Source of the DNA: Variovorax brevis | GTDB lineage: Bacteria > Pseudomonadota > Gammaproteobacteria > Burkholderiales > Burkholderiaceae_C | DNA: 64,000 nucleotides | Assembly: GCF_030317105.1 (NCBI RefSeq) | Contig: NZ_JASZYG010000013.1 | Location: 99,739 to 163,738 of the forward strand | Direction: 5' to 3' | Part shown: piece after piece, positions 52,133 through 59,879 of the stretch | Layout of the letters: each line of letters opens with the position of its first letter | Position numbering within the stretch: the stretch's first letter is position 1 | Made by a program: the position numbers and the translations under genes | The notes under the pieces: generated by a model | What the model was told of the DNA's origin: nothing | Database searches by the model: none | What the model saw: only the letters and a program-made list of their open reading frames with translations

Positions 52133-52286
52133 GGGCAAGTCCCTCCTGACTGGGTTGCGACGCACGGGTCGAGCAGCGCAAGGGACACTGTAACGCGAGC
52201 TTACGAAGCCAAAATCGAGGAATCCCTTAGCACGTAGCCACCAGCACGCTGAAGCCGCTCAGCCCCTGATCGGCCGCTCGAACCGC

Positions 52287-52526
52287 TCAGGCGGGTACCG
52301 CGGCCACCTGGAGATCTCGCGGCGGCGTCCAACGGGTGACCGGCACGCCGGCCGCGACAAACGCCTTGTGACAGACGTCCAGCTTCTCGGTTGCCATGCG
52401 CAGCTCGGCCTCGTCGTACTCCTTGCCGGTGCGAATTGCCGCGATCAACGCGTCCCACCGGGTGCGCGCCTCCACCCAACTCTCGTGGGCTTTGTAAAAC
52501 GCGGCGAACTCTGCATCTGTGGCCAT
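52287..52526 (-). CDS. Small hypothetical protein
   Basis: A 79-residue helical protein (MATDAEFAAFYKAHESWVEA, RTRWDALIAAIRTGKEYDEA) with a good ribosome site (AGGAG) before the ATG. No family recognised. Confidence 0.55.
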   Translation of the reverse strand: MATDAEFAAFYKAHESWVEARTRWDALIAAIRTGKEYDEAELRMATEKLDVCHKAFVAAGVPVTRWTPPRDLQVAAVPA

Positions 52527-52657
52527 CCGGCACGTCTCCTGATTTTTTGGGTGTGCGGATCTTAGCCGGGGCGGTGTTGTTGATTTGCAGCCAGTCGTCC
52601 TGGCGCCGATCCAGCGGGCGCTCGCTCAGGAGCATAGGCGCGCGGTGGCACCTTCAT

Positions 52658-53059
52658 TCAGAGCGATAGCGGTGGGTCGAACGAAAAGCGGAAGAACCCG
52701 TACATGACCTGCAGCGCGTCGCGTGCGTCGTGTTCAAGAATCGTCCTCGGATGAGCCTTGCGGCTCCAAACGCGGCGGCCCAGCGTGTCGGAGTCTTCAT
52801 CGTCGCGGCGGTGGATGAACGGATTGCGGAAAGTGGTCAGGATCTCGGCGCCGTCGAGTAAGTCCGTCGAAAAAAGCTTGGCGTCGCGGGCCTGCTTAAT
52901 CGCATCAGTCATCTGCGGGCTTCTCTTCTTCTTTCCAGGCGCCGGCTCGGGTATCGGCGGCAGCGCGTCGTTGATGACGTGCTCGACGCAGGCCAGCGCC
53001 AGGACGAGCGTCGCGATGAAATTGCCGTGGACGCAGCTGTCGCGGGCTTCCCGCATCAC
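52658..53059 (-). CDS. HEPN-like hypothetical protein, 5' end uncertain
   Basis: The frame reads MREARDSCVHGNFIATLVLA, LACVEHVINDALPP, then KQARDAKLFSTDLLDGAEIL, TTFRNPFIHRRDDEDSDTLG. The pattern of a buried helix, then RxxFxH/RNPFIH in a later helix, resembles uncharacterised HEPN-like proteins. Coding similarity (LYWERSETTAVMREARD) appears to continue upstream of the first start codon without another start, so the true N-terminus may lie beyond a frameshift near 53090; the open frame 53056-53253 could be its first part. Confidence 0.5.
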   Translation of the reverse strand: MMREARDSCVHGNFIATLVLALACVEHVINDALPPIPEPAPGKKKRSPQMTDAIKQARDAKLFSTDLLDGAEILTTFRNPFIHRRDDEDSDTLGRRVWSRKAHPRTILEHDARDALQVMYGFFRFSFDPPLSL

Positions 53060-53284
53060 CGCGGTTGTCTCCGATCGCTCCCAATAGAGCCCGCCGACGC
53101 GAACGTTATGTTTTTGCTCATCCAGACGTGGCGCTCCGCGCGCGCACTGCGATCCCTCGGATCGAGTTGCTCAAGACAGGCAATCACGCGCTCGCGGCGT
53201 TCCTCAATCGGTTTCTGGCCTTGCCGTTCCATCAGGATTCGGGCGCGGCGCAAACGGGAATGTCGACATGGTCGTTGTCGTGAG

Positions 53285-53530
53285 TCAGCCCACCGGCGCC
53301 GCGTCTTCGTCCTCGCCTGGCGCCCGCGGGCCGATGCGCTCGTCGTAAACGAGCTGCATCAGTTCGACGGTTCCGGCGTCAAAGGCGTCGAGCCACATAT
53401 CGAAGGGCTCCTCGCTCGTGGCGAACTCGATCCAGACGGTGGGGTCCGCGGTGCTTTCATGCAGCACCCAATAGAAGCGCCCGGGCTCGGGCTCGTCGAC
53501 GTAGACGCTGACGCGGCGCAGGTGACTCAT
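53285..53530 (-). CDS. Small hypothetical protein
   Basis: An 81-residue acidic protein (MSHLRRVSVYVDEPEPGRFY, WVLHESTADPTVWIEFATSE, DAGTVELMQLVYDE), behind AAAGGG. It looks like a single alpha/beta domain with a two-strand start. No family recognised. Confidence 0.6.
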   Translation of the reverse strand: MSHLRRVSVYVDEPEPGRFYWVLHESTADPTVWIEFATSEEPFDMWLDAFDAGTVELMQLVYDERIGPRAPGEDEDAAPVG

Positions 53531-53614
53531 GACAACCCTTTCAAGAAAGGCATGTTATCGGATGGAATTCTCGGCCGGCGGGGCATCCCGGCCGCCCCCT
53601 TACACTGCTGCACC

Positions 53615-54397
53615 ATGACCGCTCCCGCCCCTCAGACCATCGCAAGCGAGCTGCTGACCAAGGCGTACGACATGCTCAAGCACGACGCCATGCCCACGCA
53701 GTCCGAGATGCACCAGCTGGAAGCCGAGGCCACGAAGCTGGCCAGCGTCGACGCGGTGTCCGCCTTCGAGGCACGTGCTGCCATTGCCGCGCTGAGCTGG
53801 GACGTTGAGCGCGTCCATCAGGAGGTGCGCAACCTCCTGCACCTTGATGCCTCACCCGGCGCGCTGATCAACAGCGCGCTGACCTTGAGCTTTGTGAACG
53901 ACCTGGATGGCGCCGCGGAGTGCTCGGGGCGCGCATGGTTGCAGGCACCGAACGACGAGTCAGTCTTACGCGACTGCCTGAGCTTTCTTGCCGGCAGTGG
54001 CCGGATGCATGAGGCGCGGCGGCTCGCGGCGTCGATGCCCCACCTGTCGGGCGCGACACTCAAGCACGCGCAAACCAATGAGCGAATCGTCGCGATGCTG
54101 GACAGGGAAGGCATCACCGAAACCCGCGTCCATGACGAGCTGAGCGCGGCCATGGCCGTCATGGCGGCCCGGCGCATCCGCGTGGTCTCGCCTGAAGTCG
54201 GCACCCAATCGGACCCGGAAAGTGGCGCGAACAGCCTGCTGGCCATTTTCACGTTCCATGGCGACTACGACGATGAAGCAGCCCTTGCTGAAGACCTTGC
54301 AAAGGTGTTGATGGAATCACCGCAGTGGAACCCGTCGCAGTTCGCCATCGTCTTTGACCCTCAGCCTCGCTCCGAGCATGTCCTGCACGCCGCGTGA
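53615..54397 (+). CDS. Hypothetical helical protein, first of an overlapping pair
   Basis: From ATG 53615 the protein has 260 residues. The N-terminal half is a helical repeat-like region (SAFEARAAIAALSWDVERVH, LDASPGALINSALTLSFVND, SVLRDCLSFLAGSGRMHEAR), reminiscent of TPR or SEL1 scaffolds. The C-terminal third includes strands (RIRVVSPEVGTQ, QFAIVFDPQPRSEHVLHAA). It overlaps the next gene by 20 bases, so the two are expressed together. Function unknown; with a HEPN-like partner it could be a toxin-antitoxin or defence-like pair, which is an inference. Confidence 0.6.
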   Translation: MTAPAPQTIASELLTKAYDMLKHDAMPTQSEMHQLEAEATKLASVDAVSAFEARAAIAALSWDVERVHQEVRNLLHLDASPGALINSALTLSFVNDLDGAAECSGRAWLQAPNDESVLRDCLSFLAGSGRMHEARRLAASMPHLSGATLKHAQTNERIVAMLDREGITETRVHDELSAAMAVMAARRIRVVSPEVGTQSDPESGANSLLAIFTFHGDYDDEAALAEDLAKVLMESPQWNPSQFAIVFDPQPRSEHVLHAA

Positions 54398-54812
54398 TGT
54401 CTGGGCGCTGGCCCAGCGCCCAGCCGAGGAGAGCTGCGCCGATGAGGCTACCTTGCGCAGCGCCATGTCCCGCGCCTACTACGCCGCGCATCTGCGGGTG
54501 CGTGATCTCTTTCCAGAACATGCAGGCGATGCGCGCGAGAGGCATGAAGGCTCGCATGAGTACGTCATCCGCCGCGCAAGGGACTACGCGCAAAACAAGG
54601 CGAGCCCGCTGCGCACGGAGGCCAGTGTGATCGCGATGCGACTGGATCACTGCAAGCGCGAATGCAACTTTACCGACTACACCATCGGCCAGCACCTGAA
54701 GCCGTCATCCTTGCCTGAGCAGATGAAGCGGGTTGCGAAGATCCTCGAGCTCTGTGACCTGATCGAGGCAGCCCACGTTGCTGCTGCAGCCGCCACGGGC
54801 GGCATGGCATAA
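54378..54812 (+). CDS. HEPN-like domain protein
   Basis: A 144-residue protein: ADEATLRSAMSRAYYAAHLR, VRDLFPEHAGDARERHEGSH, EYVIRRARDYAQNK, then ASVIAMRLDHCKRECNFTDY and RVAKILELCDLIEAAH. The RxAxSRAYYAAxxxARD helix and the later helical pair match HEPN-type proteins, some of which are RNases with an R-x4-6-H motif; no clean such motif is obvious (RERHEGSH is a candidate). It lies in a 20-base overlap with the preceding gene. Confidence 0.6.
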   Translation: MSCTPRDVWALAQRPAEESCADEATLRSAMSRAYYAAHLRVRDLFPEHAGDARERHEGSHEYVIRRARDYAQNKASPLRTEASVIAMRLDHCKRECNFTDYTIGQHLKPSSLPEQMKRVAKILELCDLIEAAHVAAAAATGGMA

Positions 54813-55216
54813 GGGCGGTGGCCTGCGCCACGCGAAACATCGCGGCGATGCTGTCTCCGCGGTCCCGCATGGCACCCGCCCGCACGGAACCGGAACTGCT
54901 CCAGCGCGATGAGCAGAGGCGCCAGGCGCGTCATCGGGGTGGAGGCCGACTTGCGCAGCGACTGCAGCATGGGCGCGAGGTTGGTGGGCTTGTGCGGCAT
55001 CCCGGCAAAGATACGTGCCGACGGCGCGATCGGCTCATCCAATCGCTGCTTGGGCCTCACGGCGGCGGCTCCGATCAGTGGCGCCGCTGCACGCTCTTCA
55101 GCAACAGCTCGTGTCGACGGCGGATTCTCGAGATGGGCCTGGTCGGCCTCACGCTGCAGGCGGCCGATGCGCACGCGCTTGCGCTCGTTCGACACGTCCT
55201 CGATTCGCGGGCCCAC
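54677..55216 (-). CDS. Hypothetical protein, reading uncertain
   Basis: ATG 55216 lies 12 bases after the stop of the gene at 55228. The first 115 residues look coding (MGPRIEDVSNERKRVRIGRL, APMLQSLRKSASTPMTRLAP, LLIALEQFRFRAGG). Beyond about 54890 the frame runs antisense into the HEPN-like gene and becomes arginine-rich. One frame over, the continuation GAMRDRGDSIAAMFRVAQAT looks better, suggesting a frameshift near 54880 and a true end near 54820. Confidence 0.4.
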   Translation of the reverse strand: MGPRIEDVSNERKRVRIGRLQREADQAHLENPPSTRAVAEERAAAPLIGAAAVRPKQRLDEPIAPSARIFAGMPHKPTNLAPMLQSLRKSASTPMTRLAPLLIALEQFRFRAGGCHAGPRRQHRRDVSRGAGHRPYAMPPVAAAAATWAASIRSQSSRIFATRFICSGKDDGFRCWPMV

Positions 55217-55227
55217 GTCCGCCTCCC

Positions 55228-55572
55228 TCAGCGTTGCACCGCCGGCTTGACGGGCGGCTGGCCAGGCTCGAAGGCGACCGTCCGCCAGCAGGCGCCCCTG
55301 AGCGCGACCATGGCGTCAGCCTCGGCGCGGGTTGTGCAAAACTTGTCAGCGTCAAAGCGAAAACACGCCCAGCTTCCATCGGCGCGCTCGCAGGCCAAGC
55401 CGTGCAAACCGGGCATTGGCTCGTCGGGATTGGAGGGCAGGTGCAGCACTCGGTCGGTGCCATCGTCCAGCGCAGCAAGTTTCGCTTCGTGCTGCGCATC
55501 GCAGCCGAAGTAGACGAACGCTGCTTCGAACGATGCGGCGGTGTGGGGGGACTCGGCCGCGGCGTACAGCAC
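55228..55572 (-). CDS. Small hypothetical protein
   Basis: A 114-residue protein (GTG start): MLYAAAESPHTAASFEAAFV, YFGCDAQHEAKLAALDDGTD, RVLHLPSNPDEPMPGLHGLA and CERADGSWACFRFDADKFCT. Three or more cysteines and several tryptophans point to a compact fold. It is probably followed by the gene at 55216 in the same transcript. Family unknown. Confidence 0.55.
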   Translation of the reverse strand: MLYAAAESPHTAASFEAAFVYFGCDAQHEAKLAALDDGTDRVLHLPSNPDEPMPGLHGLACERADGSWACFRFDADKFCTTRAEADAMVALRGACWRTVAFEPGQPPVKPAVQR

Positions 55573-55927
55573 GCCAACCTCACTTCGTCAGGTACGGGGA
55601 AGCAACCGCGGCGATCATGGCAGGGTGGTGCCGGGGTCGGCCTTGGTGACCGGCGCCCGGTAAATGTCGGCGCGCTGGCGCAGGGCTTCGTCGAACTGCG
55701 CGCGCTGGCGATCATTGTTCGTCCAGCGGGCCGCCTTCCTCGACGTCGCCGTCTTCGCGATCAGGAACGCCGCTCAGACGACGTCGAGGCAGCTCGGCAC
55801 GCAGGAGTCTTGTCGCATCGGGCAGGCCTAGCTTCCTTCCGATCTTCAAACATTGCTTCTCGCTCGTCTCCTCCGTTGAATCGCTGCCTCCTCACCCTTG
55901 AGCTGGAGCGATCCCCGCATATCGACT
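55573..55927 (-). other. Stretch with broken coding segments
   Basis: Minus-strand segments look coding but lack starts or change frame: IAKTATSRKAARWTNNDRQR with AQFDEALRQRADIYRAPVTK (stop near 55617), CLKIGRKLGLPDATRLLRAE with LPRRRLSGVPDREDGDVEE (stop near 55704) and EVLTIDRTEVDMRGSLQLKG. They suggest two or three small genes damaged by indels. Confidence 0.4.
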
Positions 55928-56128
55928 TCAGTGCGATCGATGGTCAACACCTCGGCCCGGCAGCGGAAGGAGGAGTGAAGAAATTCGCTGGATCCGGCGC
56001 ACCGTGTCGCGAGAGACGAGGTACGCCTGAATTTCCTTTGCGCTCATGACGCGCTGGCTGGCGCATACGCTCATCGTCTTGCGGCTGGGACCTGCGTTTC
56101 CAAAGGAAGATTCAAATCTTGAAGACAT
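55928..56128 (-). CDS. Small hypothetical protein, possibly truncated
   Basis: From ATG 56128, behind AAAGGAG, the product has 66 residues (MSSRFESSFGNAGPSRKTMS, VCASQRVMSAKEIQAYLVSR, DTVRRIQRISSL). The MSAKEIQAYLVSRDTVRRIQ part looks like a helix-turn-helix. The end is abrupt and the next frame seems to continue (EVLTIDRTEVDMRG), so a frameshift is possible. It begins just after the stop of the gene at 56131. Confidence 0.45.
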   Translation of the reverse strand: MSSRFESSFGNAGPSRKTMSVCASQRVMSAKEIQAYLVSRDTVRRIQRISSLLLPLPGRGVDHRSH

Positions 56129-56130
56129 GA

Positions 56131-56367
56131 TCAACTCCTTTCTCTGGTGGTGCCGTGGGTGTGAGGCGAAAAATCTTCAATAGCGCGCTCGGCTTCGACA
56201 CCACGGTCAATGACGATGCATAACGTTTCATCAAGTACCGGAACATCGCCGTCGATCAGCCGCGCTCTGGCAGCAAGGACCACTGCGTTGTGCACAGCCG
56301 GTGGCAACGTGCGTCCGGCTAGATAGCCTGCGACCAGCGCTTCAGCTGCTTCGGTCGACAGAGCCAT
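56131..56367 (-). CDS. Small hypothetical protein
   Basis: A 78-residue protein starting at ATG 56367, chosen because a textbook ribosome site (AAGGAGG, six bases) precedes it; the longer reading from 56388 is not needed. It reads MALSTEAAEALVAGYLAGRT, LPPAVHNAVVLAARARLIDG, VPVLDETLCIVIDRGVEAER and is alpha-helical. It is followed at once by the gene at 56128. Function unknown. Confidence 0.6.
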   Translation of the reverse strand: MALSTEAAEALVAGYLAGRTLPPAVHNAVVLAARARLIDGDVPVLDETLCIVIDRGVEAERAIEDFSPHTHGTTRERS

Positions 56368-56482
56368 GGTTACCTCCTTCTCACTCAAGCGCGACAGATT
56401 GCTGGTTCATTCGGCGTGGGCCACAAGCCCGGAGGACTGGGCTGTGGCCTTGCTTCGCTCGTGACGCAAAGGGCGGTCGCGT

Positions 56483-56776
56483 CTACCCGGCGCCGAGACC
56501 ACGCTTTATGGCTTCACGTGCGCGTTGTGCGGCCCGCGGCAACCAGAAGTCAACGCCTCGGGCGCGGTGGTTATTAAGGTAGTTAAACCGCAAAAGTTCG
56601 TCGCGCCCTTTTTCCGTCACCGCAAGGACCTTGGCGGCGCCCTCAGCGGGCTCGTCCACCAATGCCAGCACCAAGCCGGCCTGACGAAGGATCCTGATGG
56701 CATCAATATCCTTCGCAGCGTTGAACGACTTGGGGAGTGGCGTGGCTGCGATCTGCCTCAAGAATTCAACTGACAT
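56483..56776 (-). CDS. Small hypothetical protein, winged-helix-like
   Basis: A 97-residue protein from ATG 56776, behind AAAGGAGA. It reads MSVEFLRQIAATPLPKSFNA, DAIRILRQAGLVLALVDEPA and VTEKGRDELLRFNYLNNHRA. The IRxLxxAGLVxAxVDE...VTEKGRDEL pattern looks like a winged helix of MarR or PadR style without the first helix, so it may bind DNA. Family not certain. Confidence 0.6.
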   Translation of the reverse strand: MSVEFLRQIAATPLPKSFNAAKDIDAIRILRQAGLVLALVDEPAEGAAKVLAVTEKGRDELLRFNYLNNHRARGVDFWLPRAAQRAREAIKRGLGAG

Positions 56777-56871
56777 GACATCTCCTTTCAAAGGTCAGCG
56801 CGAGAGAGAATATCGCTCGATCTGCTGGGTTTCAAGTCGGCGCAACCGACAAGTTTTGTCGGTTGCTGGAC

Positions 56872-57271
56872 TCATCCGTCCACCTGGATGCGCCTCGGCT
56901 GCGCATGCTCCGCCTTTGGGATCCGCAGGGTCAGCACGCCCCGCACAAGCGTTGCCGTTACCTTGGAAGAATCGAGTTCCTTGCTCAGCCTAAATGTTCG
57001 TCGAAAGCGTCCCAGTGCCACCTCGGTATGGGTGGATTGAAGGCCCTCGGGCATCGGGAAACTGAGCTCGACTTCAAGGGTGAGCGTGTCGGACTCGGGT
57101 TGGATCTGCAATTTCTCCTTCGACACGCCTGGCAGGTCGGCATGGAGCGTGATCCCTGAGCTGTCTTCCACCACGTCGACGCCCGGCGTGAGCGCCGCGG
57201 GGGGCTGTACGAAGAGGTGTCCTTTTTCGTCGAGCTCAAGGCGCCGGGGCGCGGGTTTCAGGGTCGTTCAT
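56872..57271 (-). pseudogene. Hsp20 small heat-shock protein gene with a frameshift near its start
   Basis: The alpha-crystallin domain is complete: VVEDSSGITLHADLPGVSKE, ALGRFRRTFRLSKELDSSKV and RGVLTLRIPKAEHAQPRRIQ. In the same frame upstream, RRLELDEKGHLFVQPPAALT is also Hsp20-like, but it has no start codon. The only good ATG (57271, behind AAGGAG) is one base out of frame and stops after 11 codons. A single indel at about 57262 restores MN-TLKPAPRRLELDEKG. Initiation at an internal GTG (about 57174) would still give the core domain, so partial function is possible. Confidence 0.75.
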
Positions 57272-57286
57272 GAATGGTGGCTCCTT

Positions 57287-57730
57287 TCACTGAATGTCGA
57301 TGCGTCGCGGCTGGCTCGACGCCCGGCATTGGATGGTGATGCGCAGGACGCCGTCTCGGTAGGTGGCGCTGAGCGCGTCCGGGTCGGCGTCGTCCGAATG
57401 GGCAATCGCCCGACGAAATGGGCCGTCGAAGCGCTCGCTGATATGGACAGCAGCGCTTCCCTCGTTGTTTCCGTCGTTCGGCCGCAAGGGCTCACGATTG
57501 CCGGCAATGGGCAGGATGCCTCGGTCGAGGGTGACTCCAGCGCATCCGGCTCCAGGCCTGGAGCGAAAGCCTGGATCTCCAAAGTCTGGGGCGTTCCCCC
57601 GACGTTCAGGACGGGGGAAGCCGCGGCCGAGCCCGCGAATGCTGGGCGACGGATCCAGGGCCTGCTGCATGTCGCGCTGCAGGCGATCCATCCCGGCGAA
57701 CAGGTCGCGCGCGAAAAGCGATCGATACAT
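57287..57730 (-). CDS. Hsp20 family protein with a frame-shifted central segment
   Basis: A 147-residue ORF with a normal start (MYRSLFARDLFAGMDRLQRD) and a normal alpha-crystallin end (VHISERFDGPFRRAIAHSDD, YRDGVLRITIQCRASSQPRR). Between residues about 45 and 66 the sequence (NAPDFGDPGFRSRPGAGCAG) is not Hsp20-like, while the next frame reads LEIQAFAPGLEPDALE, the expected family sequence. Two compensating indels therefore replaced about 20 residues at the first strand while keeping the frame open. Small heat-shock proteins hold unfolded proteins; this one may be impaired. It is the first of two tandem hsp20 genes. Confidence 0.75.
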   Translation of the reverse strand: MYRSLFARDLFAGMDRLQRDMQQALDPSPSIRGLGRGFPRPERRGNAPDFGDPGFRSRPGAGCAGVTLDRGILPIAGNREPLRPNDGNNEGSAAVHISERFDGPFRRAIAHSDDADPDALSATYRDGVLRITIQCRASSQPRRIDIQ

Positions 57731-57793
57731 GGCGAGGTACCTCCATTCGGTTGAACAGAGCGCCGGAGGCGTCTCCAGCGCTTCCGATCAGCG

Positions 57794-57821
57794 AAATAGG
57801 AGTTGCTTGCGAGTTTTCAAG
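57794..57821 (-). promoter_or_regulatory. Sigma-32-like heat-shock promoter of the hsp20 genes
   Basis: On the minus strand CTTGAAA (57821-57815) is followed after 14 bases by CCTATTT (57800-57794). This is close to the sigma-32 consensus CTTGAAA-N13/14-CCCCATNT and lies 64-91 bases before the first hsp20 ATG (57730). Confidence 0.7.
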
Positions 57822-57892
57822 AGCCCGCATCGGGGGCGTTTTGGCCCCCACACCTGCCCTCGTGGAACGGTGCGAGGCTACAACGCTCTCAG

Positions 57893-58378
57893 TCAGCCAA
57901 GTTGGTCAGGCTCAGGGTCGTCCAGCTCGGCCAGGTCATAGACCCGGTCCCGCGGCGCATAGATCACCGAGCTCAACAGACCTGTCAGTACCAGGCCGGC
58001 CAGCATCCGGGCAACTTCCGGATCGTCGTATTCGCACAGGGGCACCAGCTGCCCCGAGTCCAGTGACAGCTTTCCCGAGAGTCCAAGGTAGACGCGCGTC
58101 AGGACCACCGGCTCACCTTCGTGCCGAGCTGCAAACTCGAACTCCTCAAGTGCAGGCCGGCCCTCCACAGCCACGGCCCCCCACCGAACGACGTAGGGTG
58201 TATCCAGGCACTGACCTGTGAACTTGTCCCCAGCGGGCGAAATGGATTGGGCATGGCCGCGGCACAGGGGTGCAACGTTCACACTGCCCAGGTGCCTGAG
58301 AAACCGACTCGTCATCGCATCGAGTTCGGCAAACGCCCTCATAACGGGCTCAGTCTTCAGCTCGAGATCGGTGCTCAT
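57893..58378 (-). CDS. Hypothetical protein
   Basis: A 161-residue protein, MSTDLELKTEPVMRAFAELD, AMTSRFLRHLGSVNVAPLCR, then strands PYVVRWGAVAVEGRPALEEF and VVLTRVYLGLSGKLSLDSGQ, and a helical end (EVARMLAGLVLTGLLSSVIY). GGGAGA precedes the ATG. The fold is probably alpha/beta. No family recognised. A short GC-rich hairpin (57832-57849) follows its stop. Confidence 0.6.
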   Translation of the reverse strand: MSTDLELKTEPVMRAFAELDAMTSRFLRHLGSVNVAPLCRGHAQSISPAGDKFTGQCLDTPYVVRWGAVAVEGRPALEEFEFAARHEGEPVVLTRVYLGLSGKLSLDSGQLVPLCEYDDPEVARMLAGLVLTGLLSSVIYAPRDRVYDLAELDDPEPDQLG

Positions 58379-58413
58379 ATTAATCTCCCCACTGGTTTGA
58401 AAGATCGGCCTGG

Positions 58414-58785
58414 CTAAGCGCCGTAGGAATTGCAGAGATCGAAGAAGGCCTCAAGTTCCGTTGACTTGTCAAAAACGCCGTCCGCTCCGAGAGAAAGACA
58501 CCTTCGACGAATTTCGGCCGAGGGATAGTTGGTCAGGACGAGCACGTGCTGATGCGGTGATCGATCCTGCGCGGCACGTAGAACGCTTAGGCCAGAGCCT
58601 TCCTTTAGGAAAAGGTCCACAACCGCCAAGTCCCAATTTTGGTTATGCCGATTGAGTGCCTCGATGGCCTCCGAGGCGCCCTCGGCGACGGCGATCACAT
58701 GCGCGTCGGCCAGTTCTGCCAACGACGGAATCAGGTTTTCGCGAATTGTCTCGCTGTCCTCTACCAGGACGGTATAGAGCGGCAT
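58414..58785 (-). CDS. Receiver-only response regulator
   Basis: A CheY-like receiver of 123 residues from ATG 58785. The acidic pocket is in VLVEDSE (positions 5-11), the phospho-acceptor aspartate in DLAVVDLFLKEGSG, the threonine in VLVLTNYPSAEI and the conserved lysine in GVFDKSTELEAFF. There is no output domain. It may relay phosphate in a multi-step system whose kinase is not in the window. TTG 58800 is an alternative start. Confidence 0.88.
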   Translation of the reverse strand: MPLYTVLVEDSETIRENLIPSLAELADAHVIAVAEGASEAIEALNRHNQNWDLAVVDLFLKEGSGLSVLRAAQDRSPHQHVLVLTNYPSAEIRRRCLSLGADGVFDKSTELEAFFDLCNSYGA

Positions 58786-58854
58786 CTGGTGGTTCGCCAA
58801 GGGCGCTCGATTTATCAGAGGTGCTTATCGCGCCAGCAATTAACGCAGATCGCT

Positions 58855-58983
58855 CTAAACCTCCTTGTAGGTCAACTGCCCGGTCAGGTTGAAATTGGAC
58901 GCCGCGAGCGGCAGGTCGCGCTCCTTGTCCTGCCCCCAGAACCGACGATCGGGAGTGCTCGAGCAACGGTGGGAAACCGACAT
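58855..58983 (-). CDS. Small ORF, uncertain
   Basis: From ATG 58983, with a purine-rich GGAAGAGG upstream, the product has 42 residues (MSVSHRCSSTPDRRFWGQDK, AASNFNLTGQLTYKEV). Composition looks natural, but there is no family match. It may be a remnant. Confidence 0.3.
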   Translation of the reverse strand: MSVSHRCSSTPDRRFWGQDKERDLPLAASNFNLTGQLTYKEV

Positions 58984-59067
58984 TGCGCCTCTTCCGTCGC
59001 GTGCCGCGTTAAAGGCCGCATCCAGGCCATGATGGATCCCAGTTAGCGAGTCACCCGGCGAAACTGA

Positions 59068-59098
59068 CAAAAAAAAACCGGCTCAGGAGAGAGCCGGT
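59068..59098 (-). terminator. Rho-independent terminator after the RRM gene
   Basis: On the minus strand ACCGGCTC-N6-GAGCCGGT forms an 8-bp perfect stem (59098-59077), followed by a run of nine T (59077-59069). It lies 23 bases after the stop of the RRM gene. Confidence 0.9.
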
Positions 59099-59120
59099 AT
59101 TTCAGAGGAAGTTACTGGGC

Positions 59121-59471
59121 TCAGTAACGGCCACCGCCGTAGCCCCCAGTGCCATAGCCAATGTCCGAGCGTTTGCCTGCACTGTAACCGGCCGCGCTGT
59201 AGCCACCTGAGCCGCTACCCTCTTCGCGGGGGCGGGCCAGGTTCACGACAATCGAGCGTCCATCGACGGACATCCCGTTCAGGCCGGTGATGGCGGCTTG
59301 GGCGACTTCTTCAGAAGCCATTTCGACAAAGCCGAAGCCCTTGGAGCGGCCGGTCTCACGGTCCATCATGACCTTAGCTGACGCGACCCTGCCAAACTCG
59401 GCAAAGTTGCTTTCCAGGCTGGAATCGGTCACGGAATAGGGCAGGTTGCCCACGTAGATTTTTTTACTCAT
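59121..59471 (-). CDS. Glycine-rich RNA-binding protein (RRM)
   Basis: From ATG 59471 the protein has 116 residues. It has one RRM with RNP2 (KKIYVGNLPYSV) and RNP1 (RSKGFGFVEMAS), and a glycine/tyrosine-rich tail (GSGSGGYSAAGYSAGKRSDI, GYGTGGYGGGRY). Such small proteins act as RNA chaperones, often under cold or osmotic stress. The in-frame extension to 59561 is not supported. A strong terminator follows. The 5' leader (59472-59595) is long enough to carry thermosensing or autoregulatory structure. Confidence 0.93.
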   Translation of the reverse strand: MSKKIYVGNLPYSVTDSSLESNFAEFGRVASAKVMMDRETGRSKGFGFVEMASEEVAQAAITGLNGMSVDGRSIVVNLARPREEGSGSGGYSAAGYSAGKRSDIGYGTGGYGGGRY

Positions 59472-59594
59472 GGAATGAGCCTTTCTGAATGAAGGTACGC
59501 AACGAATGCAACGAATGTCGCGCCGTTGGAAGACGCGTGTGCGGATCGGAGTCCGCACCAACTGGCAAGGGTGAATGTGATCTGCGGCAGAAGA

Positions 59595-59807
59595 TCATCT
59601 GCACGCAGGGGGGTGCGGCATGCACGTTTGCAGCCAGCCCTGGGTGACTGCGAAAAGCCGGGCGGCTTCGCGCGAGGCAAAGGCTTTGTCGAAACGGAAA
59701 ACTCGGCAGTAGCTGCCGCTACCCTGAGAACGATGGACCGAGAAGGAGGCACGAAAGCGGCCACAGTCGGTCTGGTGTGTCGCGGGCGAAACGACGTACT
59801 TGCCCAT
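59595..59807 (-). CDS. Small conserved hypothetical protein
   Basis: A 70-residue protein (MGKYVVSPATHQTDCGRFRA, SFSVHRSQGSGSYCRVFRFD, FASREAARLFAVTQGWLQ). The order of a first strand, then F(A/R)ASxSxRxGxGSxxxRVxRFxxxFxSREAAxxxAxxQG resembles a widespread family of 60-80-residue betaproteobacterial proteins, often near stress genes. It lies immediately upstream of the RRM gene, in the same orientation, so the two may share a transcript. Confidence 0.65.
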   Translation of the reverse strand: MGKYVVSPATHQTDCGRFRASFSVHRSQGSGSYCRVFRFDKAFASREAARLFAVTQGWLQTCMPHPPACR

Positions 59808-59879
59808 GGAAATGGCGATGTTAGGAATCTAATTCATTCAGGATCGCAGGCTAGTATCAACCTGCGCTGAGCAAGGAAC

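Noticed and set aside
57832..57849. Hairpin GGGGGC-N6-GCCCCC as a terminator
   Set aside because: The stem is good but no T-run follows on either strand, so intrinsic termination is unlikely.
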